DNA from: Candidatus Methanoperedens sp.
GTDB lineage: Archaea > Halobacteriota > Methanosarcinia > Methanosarcinales > Methanoperedenaceae
Length of the DNA: 9,992 bases
Direction: 5' to 3'
Assembly: GCA_023249275.1 (NCBI GenBank)
Contig: JAHFCV010000082.1
Coordinates: forward strand, 1-9,992
Part shown: positions 5,422 through 9,992 of the stretch, piece after piece
How positions within the stretch are numbered: position 1 is the stretch's first letter
How the letters are laid out: each line of letters begins with the position of its first letter
Program-made: the position numbers and the translations under genes
The notes under the pieces: model-generated
Database searches by the model: none
The model's input: only the letters and a program-made list of their open reading frames with translations
Told to the model about the DNA's origin: nothing

Positions 5422-5811
5422 ATGTCAAATTATATTGTTACACTGGAAGCCGCCTGGCTTGTAAAGAGTGTTGATAGCGTTGAAGATGCGATGAACATCG
5501 CGATTTCAGAAGTCGGTAAACTGCTCAATCCTGACCTGAACTTCGTGGAAATCGAGGTAGGGACGACAAGCTGCCCTGCATGCGGTGAGGCTTTTGATAG
5601 CGTGTTTATGGCGGCAGGCACCGGGCTTGTGGGAATTCTGCTTGAAATGAAAGTGTATGATGCAGAGAGCGAGGAACATGCGGCAAGGATTGCGAAATCA
5701 ACCATTGGCAAGGTATTGAGAAATACGGCGCTCAATGTGGTTGATGTTGATGAGTTTGAGGGTGGAAAAGAGAAGATGGGAAAGAAACAGCAGGCAGAAG
5801 AAGAAGAATGA
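5422..5811 (+). CDS. DUF555 / UPF0212 family protein
   Basis: The 129 residues match the archaeal DUF555 (UPF0212) family, whose function is unknown. It opens with NYIVTLEAAWLVKSVDSVED (3-22), typical of the family, and has a central TTSCPACGEAFDSVF with the CPAC pair (Cys51, Cys54) that could bind zinc or iron. The second half (GILLEMKVYDAESEEHAARI) repeats the ferredoxin-like beta-alpha pattern of the first, so the fold may be a duplicated small domain. The end (about 115-129) is a charged lysine/glutamate tail. AGAGG (5408-5412) lies 9 bases before ATG 5422. The stop codon overlaps the ATG of dph6 (ATGA at 5808-5811), which indicates translational coupling and a possible link to diphthamide synthesis or translation. 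Confidence 0.9.
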   Translation: MSNYIVTLEAAWLVKSVDSVEDAMNIAISEVGKLLNPDLNFVEIEVGTTSCPACGEAFDSVFMAAGTGLVGILLEMKVYDAESEEHAARIAKSTIGKVLRNTALNVVDVDEFEGGKEKMGKKQQAEEEE

Positions 5812-6476
5812 AGCTGGCAGCACTGATTTCTGGCGGTAAGGATTCATCCTTTGCGATAGTTAAGGCATTTCAGGAAGGTCATGAGGTCACGCATCTTGTT
5901 ACGATAAAGCCTGCAAATCCCGATTCTTACATGTTCCACTCGGCGAACATCCATCTCACAGAGATGATTTCACAGGCATGTGGAATTCCTCTGATTTCCG
6001 AGACTTCATCAGGCGAGAAGGAGAAGGAACTCGATGACCTGAAAAAAGCCCTGAGCCGTGTAAAAGTGGACGGCGTGGCGGCTGGCGCCATAGAATCAGA
6101 ATACCAGACTTCGCGTGTGAGGCGCATCTGCGAGGAAATGGGATTTACGATGTATGCGCCATTATGGCATCATGAACCTGAAAGCCTGCTGCGGGAGATG
6201 ATTAAGTGCATGGACATCAGGATGGTGAAGGTGGCTGCTGCTGGCATGGATGAGTCATGGCTTGGCAGGCGCTTTGATGAGAAGATGATTGAAGACCTGA
6301 AGGCGCTGAACAGGAAGTACAGGATTCATATCGCCGGGGAGGGTGGGGAGTATGAGACGCTGGTGCTTGATGCGCCGTATTACAGGAAGAGGATTAATTT
6401 GCTTGAGGTTGAGAAGGCGTGGATGGGGGATTACGGGGTGATGAAGATCATAAGGGCGGAGTTGGGGGAGAAATAA
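5808..6476 (+). CDS. dph6: diphthine--ammonia ligase (PP-loop ATPase, Dph6 family)
   Basis: The 222-residue protein is a PP-loop ATP pyrophosphatase-type enzyme: LISGGKDSSFA (6-16) holds the SGGKDS loop that binds ATP. Two further Dph6 signatures are GAIESEYQTSRVRRICE (93-109) and HIAGEGGEYETLVLDAP (174-190). Dph6 uses ATP and ammonia to turn diphthine on a histidine of elongation factor 2 into diphthamide, the final step of that modification in archaea and eukaryotes. Length is typical for archaeal single-domain members. The ATG overlaps the DUF555 stop (ATGA) and lacks a strong Shine-Dalgarno sequence of its own, so it relies on coupling. It ends 19 bases before the convergent ATPase gene. 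Guanine use rises towards the 3' end (many GGGG runs after 6300), but the frame stays intact. Confidence 0.94.
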   Translation: MKLAALISGGKDSSFAIVKAFQEGHEVTHLVTIKPANPDSYMFHSANIHLTEMISQACGIPLISETSSGEKEKELDDLKKALSRVKVDGVAAGAIESEYQTSRVRRICEEMGFTMYAPLWHHEPESLLREMIKCMDIRMVKVAAAGMDESWLGRRFDEKMIEDLKALNRKYRIHIAGEGGEYETLVLDAPYYRKRINLLEVEKAWMGDYGVMKIIRAELGEK

Positions 6477-6495
6477 GATTAAGATTGGGAGATTG

Positions 6496-7839
6496 CTAAA
6501 TAATTATCAAAAAAAGCCATGCTGGTATGAACATAATGTTTCCCTCGTTTCTCAGAAGGTCTTTTGTTATGACCATCCCACGGGTTTTAAACTCATCGCA
6601 GAAATTTATTAAGCCTCTGATATCCTTTTTCCCTATATGATCTGAATATTTAACTTCAATTGGAATTACTTCATTTTTCAGAGTAACTACAATATCAACT
6701 TCATTTCTTGCTTTATCCAGCCAGTAAAATATCTTGGGGAATAACTCTCTTTTTTTTAAGGAAAGTATGTGGAAGAAAATAATATTCTCTACAATTTTTG
6801 TTTTTTCTAAATCGTCGATTTCTTTCAAAAGCAGGGAATTTCTAAGACCGGCATCGATAAAAAACAATTTCTTTTCCTTTCTTGTGGAGATTACCTGTTT
6901 CTTTGAGTAGAGATAGGCAGTATATATCAAAAAGCACTCTTCGAGATAGGAGATGTAATTTTTGATTGTATCCATCTTCACATTAAGTATATCGGCAAAA
7001 GCAGAATAGCTTATTCTCTGGGACATATGATCAGAAAGGAGGTCTGCTAAATCACTTAAAATTCTTGGCTCTTTTATATCCTTTAAATCCAGAATATCCC
7101 TGTTTATTGTCAGCGTTTTATACTGTTTTAAAACTTCGTAGGCTCTTTCCATATCCGTTATATCAAAAACTTCAGGAAAACCTCCTTTTAAAATGTATTC
7201 ATCAAGCTTTATCAGCAATTCCTGTTTTTCCAGAAGCAGTTCATCGTGTGCTTTCTTAATGTCATTGTAATTTCCAAAATCTGCACTCACTGCCCTGCCT
7301 GTGAACTCCGAGAATTTCAGGGGCAAGATTAAATGAAAATTTATCCGTCCAAGGAGGCTTTCACCGCTGCCTTTTAAAATCCTCAATGAAGACGAACCCG
7401 AGACAATGAATTTTATTTTTAACCCCATATCCTGCCAGTATTTGATTATATTGCCCCAGTCATCAAGCTTATGAATCTCGTCCAGAAAAATATATGCGTT
7501 GCTGGACAATCTGTCTATTGGCTCTCTGATTATAATATTTGAGAATTCCCTGATAGTTTCGTCGAAATTGTGCTGCAAATTCAGGCGTATTTTGGGGTTG
7601 TCAAAGGAGATGAATAGTATATTCCTTTCACTGACGCCGTTTTTGAGCAGATGCTCTATCAGCTCGTACATCAGCGTTGTTTTGCCAGACCTCCTTGGTC
7701 CTAAAAGGCAGATGATTTTCTTGCCTTCAAGCTCGTCTTTGAGCAAATCAAATTCCGACCGCTTGATTTTACCCAGTTTTGACTCACTGACCCTTTTTGT
7801 TTTCCACCAGGCATTCTGGATTATTATCTCTTCCAGCAT
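6496..7839 (-). CDS. AAA_14/DUF4143 ATPase with a PD-(D/E)XK-like C-terminus
   Basis: The 447 residues have an N-terminal P-loop ATPase domain: Walker A GPRRSGKTT (47-55), Walker B YIFLDEIHKLDDW (116-128), sensor FIVSGSSSLRIL (144-155) and LLGR with a possible arginine finger (162-165). A DUF4143 part follows with a winged-helix-like stretch (about 278-310). The C-terminus carries nuclease-like residues: E351, then NEVDIVV (D382) and PIEVKYSD (E395, K397). Such proteins are common and often multicopy in archaea; their substrate is generally unknown. The E-D-EVK set suggests a DNA-cutting or DNA-binding fold that could be active. The gene is convergent to dph6 (19 bases apart). A TATA box about 25 bases before the ATG suggests a leaderless mRNA. 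It belongs to no visible operon and may be accessory. Confidence 0.92.
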   Translation of the reverse strand: MLEEIIIQNAWWKTKRVSESKLGKIKRSEFDLLKDELEGKKIICLLGPRRSGKTTLMYELIEHLLKNGVSERNILFISFDNPKIRLNLQHNFDETIREFSNIIIREPIDRLSSNAYIFLDEIHKLDDWGNIIKYWQDMGLKIKFIVSGSSSLRILKGSGESLLGRINFHLILPLKFSEFTGRAVSADFGNYNDIKKAHDELLLEKQELLIKLDEYILKGGFPEVFDITDMERAYEVLKQYKTLTINRDILDLKDIKEPRILSDLADLLSDHMSQRISYSAFADILNVKMDTIKNYISYLEECFLIYTAYLYSKKQVISTRKEKKLFFIDAGLRNSLLLKEIDDLEKTKIVENIIFFHILSLKKRELFPKIFYWLDKARNEVDIVVTLKNEVIPIEVKYSDHIGKKDIRGLINFCDEFKTRGMVITKDLLRNEGNIMFIPAWLFLIII

Positions 7840-7859
7840 AATTCCATTATAAGGTATAT

Positions 7860-7868
7860 GTTATATAT
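7860..7868 (-). promoter_or_regulatory. TATA-like box of the DUF4143 ATPase gene
   Basis: Read on the minus strand, atatataac is centred about 25 bases before the ATG at 7839. There is no Shine-Dalgarno sequence before that ATG, so a leaderless transcript is likely. The rest of the gap to 7986 shows nothing I recognise. Confidence 0.45.
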
Positions 7869-7986
7869 CTAACTTTCCGTTTTAGAGTAAAAGTTTTGCA
7901 TATGGGGGCGGTTGGTGGTGCATAAGGAAGGAAACTCTCTTGCTGCAATCAAAACAACTCAAATAAGAATGCAGTGATCTTTCTTT

Positions 7987-8157
7987 CTACGGGTCGTATA
8001 TTATCCGGAAGCCTCTGGGCAGGGGCACCTCGAAAGCCTCAGGCATTTCCCAGTCGCTGACTAAATCCTGCTCGACCGCCTGCGCTATGGCTTCTTCCGG
8101 AGTTTCGGCAAAGATCACGGCATCATGGCGGATGCCATGGACGCGGTAGACTTTCAT
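7987..8157 (-). CDS. small conserved-looking protein of 56 residues
   Basis: The frame starts at ATG 8157, immediately after the stop (TAG, 8160-8158) of the duplicated herA tail, and ends with TAG at 7989-7987. The product begins MKVYRVHGIRHDAVIFAETP, then EEAIAQAVEQD, SDWEMPEAFEVPLP and RGFRIIYDP. It looks genuine. The codons are GC-rich at third positions like those of herA. The pattern is a beta strand, an alanine-rich helix and a beta strand. I recall small proteins with this shape (RHDALIFAETPEEAI, WEFPEA, RIIYE) as uncharacterised, but I know no function. There are no cysteines or membrane segments. The TAG-ATG junction suggests that it was originally translated directly after herA. 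The insertion of the acylphosphatase gene now separates it from the full herA. Confidence 0.72.
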   Translation of the reverse strand: MKVYRVHGIRHDAVIFAETPEEAIAQAVEQDLVSDWEMPEAFEVPLPRGFRIIYDP

Positions 8158-8270
8158 CTACACCCCCACATCCATCTCCTCATCCGCCCTCACTTCCGGC
8201 TCTTCATGCTTCTCCTCATACTTCCTCTGCGCCTGCCACAGCGCCGGCGCATCCTTGCTTCTTCCCCTCA
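8154..8270. repeat. direct repeat: partial copy of the herA 3' end
   Basis: These 117 bases match 8904-9020 at 107 positions (about 91%) without any gap, exactly 750 bases apart. The differences cluster around the codons of herA residues N-Q-A near the tail. The match ends abruptly at both sides, within the first codons of the small gene and just before the conserved GRSKDAP codons. Confidence 0.9.
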
Positions 8271-8295
8271 ACCTACACTGCACAGATGCTTTCAT
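8158..8295 (-). pseudogene. duplicated C-terminal tail of herA
   Basis: From ATG 8295 the frame encodes 45 residues. The first nine or so (MKASVQCRL) are unrelated to HerA. The remaining 35 (GRSKDAPALW, then QAQRKYEEK and PEVRADEEMDVGV) repeat the HerA C-terminus with four changes: Met to Leu, Asn to His, Gln to Glu and Ala to Glu. It carries no HerA motif and cannot be a helicase. The intact frame and the changes that keep charge could mean that it is still translated, for instance to couple translation to the 56-residue gene that begins at the next base. The simpler view is a remnant of duplication or replacement. Confidence 0.7.
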
Positions 8296-8304
8296 TTTCT
8301 GCCT

Positions 8305-8823
8305 TTAATTCAACTCGATTTTTTCTTTTATATGGGCTATATCGCTTTCTATCTTAACGAGCCTCTGCTCCATGTAAGATTTCAAATCCCACCGCAGATC
8401 TCTTATTTCACCAACAATCTCTTTTTTTGTTTCGTCTAATTTTTCCAGCATACTATCCTGCTTTCCGAGCATGCTATCCTGTTTTCTGTCAATACTCAAA
8501 ATGGCAGGTATGCCCTTGCTGAGTTGCTCTACCTGCATCAAATGCATGAAATCGCCAATACCAGTAACGTATCCTTCGTAATCCTCAATTATTACATCCA
8601 TAACATCTGCATTTTCTGGTTTGTTTGACCTCGCAAAATCCGCAAAACCATGTATCTGGTCTTCATTTCCCTCTAAAAGAGCAACAAGCGCCTGGGTTCC
8701 ATTCTCTTTTATATTATATGCGTTGAATCTTTCCACTCCAAGCTCAAGCGCTTTTCGGAGTAAAAATACCCGGTATCCCACGTCGTGTACCTTACTTCCA
8801 ATTATTTTTGTCTTAAGCTTCAT
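8305..8823 (-). CDS. acylphosphatase-like domain with a C-terminal coiled coil
   Basis: The 172-residue product has an N-terminal acylphosphatase-like domain (about 3-88): KIIGSKVHDVGYRVFLLRKA corresponds to the family's V-x-G-V-x-x-R loop with Arg18 kept, FNAYNI offers Asn37 for the catalytic asparagine, and ALVALLEGNEDQIHGFADFA gives the second half. The first glycine of the loop is Asp14 here, so hydrolysis of acyl phosphates is uncertain. The tail (about 112-172) is a charged coiled coil with a 7-residue repeat (KQDSMLG, KQDSMLE) and ends in an Ile/Glu/Lys helix. I recall this architecture from Methanosarcinales, where its role is unknown; a sensor or scaffold role is a guess. It lies 84 bases after herA on the same strand and is bracketed by the two copies of the herA 3' end, so it appears inserted. 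No clear Shine-Dalgarno sequence is seen. Confidence 0.78.
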   Translation of the reverse strand: MKLKTKIIGSKVHDVGYRVFLLRKALELGVERFNAYNIKENGTQALVALLEGNEDQIHGFADFARSNKPENADVMDVIIEDYEGYVTGIGDFMHLMQVEQLSKGIPAILSIDRKQDSMLGKQDSMLEKLDETKKEIVGEIRDLRWDLKSYMEQRLVKIESDIAHIKEKIELN

Positions 8824-8903
8824 AACAGGTTTATATTTTTGTGTGATTGTATTAATAATTACCTCAATTTTACATTTAAAACCTTATTTCAGTAATAATG
8901 TAC

Positions 8904-9020
8904 TCATCTACACCCCAACATCCATCTCCTCATCCGCCCTCACTTCCGGCGCCTGATTCTTCTCCTCATACTTCCTCTGCGCCTGCCACATCGCCGGCGC
9001 ATCCTTACTCCTTCCCTTTA
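8904..9020. repeat. direct repeat: authentic herA 3' end
   Basis: This is the original copy of the repeat found at 8154-8270, located within the last 37 codons of herA and extending a few bases past the stop. In both copies the stop TAG is followed at once by ATGA. After the authentic copy the ATG opens a reading frame of only 7 codons. Confidence 0.9.
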
Positions 9021-9992
9021 CATCGCTCGTGAGCCTCTTCCTTATTTTCACAAGCGCAGGCGTATTTATCGCAACGCCTGAAATTATCGCCTGACCTTTC
9101 GCAAGAGAAGGCAGTTCTGAAATCAAATCCCTGCTTGCAGACTCGATGCTCTGCGCTATCTGCTGCTGGTCGGTGGGATTTATTATCCGCATCGTTATCT
9201 GCGTCATGCACTGCGAGAGGGAATCCGCATCCAGTTTACTCGGGCGCTGGGAGACAAGGCATACCCCTATGCCGAACTTCCTGCCCTCGGAGAGTATCGT
9301 CTTAAGGATGCCCTTGGATTTGGCTTCGCCGCTGTGCGGCGCGAACCTGTGCGCCTCCTCGATGACCACGAAAACAGGGTAGGGGAGGAATTTGTCCACA
9401 TGTGTTTCGTTGTACCTGTTGTTCTCCGTGCCCTCGCGCGCATCAAACAACCGGCGCAGCATTACCGAGGCTATAAGCTGCTGGTAGGTTTCCTCGATTC
9501 CTGAAACGTCCATAATCGTAAGCTGCCCGACCTTGAAATAATCGGCAAGTGGAATTGTCTGGAAGTCGTCGAATATGGAGCCGTACAGTTTCCCGAAGCG
9601 CCACACGATGCCCTCTATCGTGGACTCATTCGAGGAATCCCGAAGCGCCTCTATCTCCTGCTTGAGTTCATTGCGCGTGAATTTTTTCTTGCTGTTGTTT
9701 TTGAGGTTGTGATACGCAGACCGAAAGAGCGTTTTCATCTTATCCGACATTGTCCCGTCGTCCATTATGCTGATAAAATCGCTCACAAGAAGGTCACTTA
9801 CCCTGATTTTTATGTCCTTTGGCTTTACGGTTTTTACCTTCGGGCGATAAGAAGGCGTGATGAACTCAGATAAATTCTGGACTTCGCCCAGCGTAGAGTA
9901 TTCGCCATGAGGGTCAAAAATCAGGACAGGCGCCATGTTATAAGGTTTCAGCAACTCTTCCACCATGACTCCCACAGTATATGATTTCCCTG
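8908..9992 (-). CDS. herA: HerA-family DNA helicase/translocase (5' end beyond the window)
   Basis: The frame runs into the right edge; its N-terminus is missing. It opens inside the Walker A loop (GKSYTVGVMVEEL), so GTG 9975 is not the real start. Further HerA motifs: PVLIFDPHGEYSTL, then the Walker B VFVVIEEAHRFAP, and GVCLVSQRPSKLDADSLSQC with the sensor serine/glutamine; SLAKGQAIISGVAINTPALV is also typical. HerA forms a hexameric ring that pumps DNA and works with the NurA nuclease in end resection during double-strand break repair. NurA would be expected nearby, but is not in the window. About 360 residues are visible of some 500-550 usual. The tail is acidic (PEVRADEEMDVGV) and is duplicated 750 bases downstream. 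The stop TAG is directly followed by an ATG. No N-terminal HAS barrel is visible, as it lies off the window. Confidence 0.93.
   Translation of the reverse strand, partial: GKSYTVGVMVEELLKPYNMAPVLIFDPHGEYSTLGEVQNLSEFITPSYRPKVKTVKPKDIKIRVSDLLVSDFISIMDDGTMSDKMKTLFRSAYHNLKNNSKKKFTRNELKQEIEALRDSSNESTIEGIVWRFGKLYGSIFDDFQTIPLADYFKVGQLTIMDVSGIEETYQQLIASVMLRRLFDAREGTENNRYNETHVDKFLPYPVFVVIEEAHRFAPHSGEAKSKGILKTILSEGRKFGIGVCLVSQRPSKLDADSLSQCMTQITMRIINPTDQQQIAQSIESASRDLISELPSLAKGQAIISGVAINTPALVKIRKRLTSDVKGRSKDAPAMWQAQRKYEEKNQAPEVRADEEMDVGV

Noticed and set aside
8125..8439. 104-codon plus-strand frame rich in His, Leu and Pro
   Set aside because: It is antisense to the 56-codon gene, the herA tail copy and the acylphosphatase tail, and its composition is that of a shadow frame.
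8451..8490. Short tandem DNA repeat as a possible CRISPR-like or VNTR array
   Set aside because: It is only two copies of a heptad-encoding unit (KQDSML) within the coiled coil, so it is a protein repeat rather than an array.
8832..8861. Promoter for the acylphosphatase gene
   Set aside because: TATA-like strings exist (tttatat at 8830-8836, an AT-rich one near 8856), but the nearer is too close to the ATG and the other is weak, so no call is made.
9005..9382. Frames on either strand inside herA (9005-9211 minus, 9146-9382 plus)
   Set aside because: They overlap HerA Walker B and sensor motifs in the true frame and have no support of their own.
1..9992. tRNA, rRNA, CRISPR array or replication origin
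   Set aside because: No tRNA-like TTCRANYC box with matching arms, no rRNA signature, no regularly spaced repeats and no repeated origin-box pattern was seen on either strand.

Overview
The window looks like a chromosomal segment of a methanogenic or methane-oxidising euryarchaeon, most likely from the Methanosarcinales/Methanoperedens group. The evidence is a fused formaldehyde-activating enzyme/hexulose-6-phosphate synthase (Fae-Hps), the archaeal families DUF357 and DUF555 (UPF0212), an archaeal diphthine-ammonia ligase, a HerA helicase, an acylphosphatase/coiled-coil protein of a type I recall from Methanosarcinales, and archaeal TATA-box promoters. The lineage is inferred from gene content and recall, not from a search.

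Left third (1-2127): mobile and broken DNA. An IS110-type insertion sequence (about 9-1451, minus strand) has 18-bp perfect inverted repeats, a DEDD/serine transposase, a terminator-like hairpin at its transposase-3' end and a 162-nt structured leader that is a candidate bridge RNA. It abuts the C-terminal piece of a GxxExxY-family gene, which it appears to have split. Then come a GC-rich cluster of hairpins (1686-1766) and a gene-free AT-rich stretch.

Middle (2023-3720): an AbiEi/AbiEii type IV toxin-antitoxin pair with a palindrome next to its TATA box. The pair lies between two direct repeats (29/32 identical). The right repeat is the first codons of fae-hps. The left is a start-less copy of the same codons, so the toxin-antitoxin module looks inserted at the 5' end of fae-hps.

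Core genes (3689-6476, plus strand): fae-hps (formaldehyde capture and pentose phosphate supply through the ribulose monophosphate pathway), then a tight DUF357-DUF555-dph6 cluster. dph6 makes the last step of diphthamide on elongation factor 2.

Right third (6496-9992, all minus strand): an AAA_14/DUF4143 ATPase convergent with dph6. Reading from the right edge there follow herA (5' end off the window), an acylphosphatase-like/coiled-coil gene, a duplicated fragment of the herA 3' end exactly 750 bp from the original, and a 56-codon gene starting directly after the fragment's stop codon. This suggests that the acylphosphatase gene was inserted between herA and the small gene, with duplication of the herA tail.

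Several genes (abiEi, DUF357, the ATPase) have a TATA-like box centred 25-27 nt before the start codon and no Shine-Dalgarno sequence, consistent with leaderless mRNAs.
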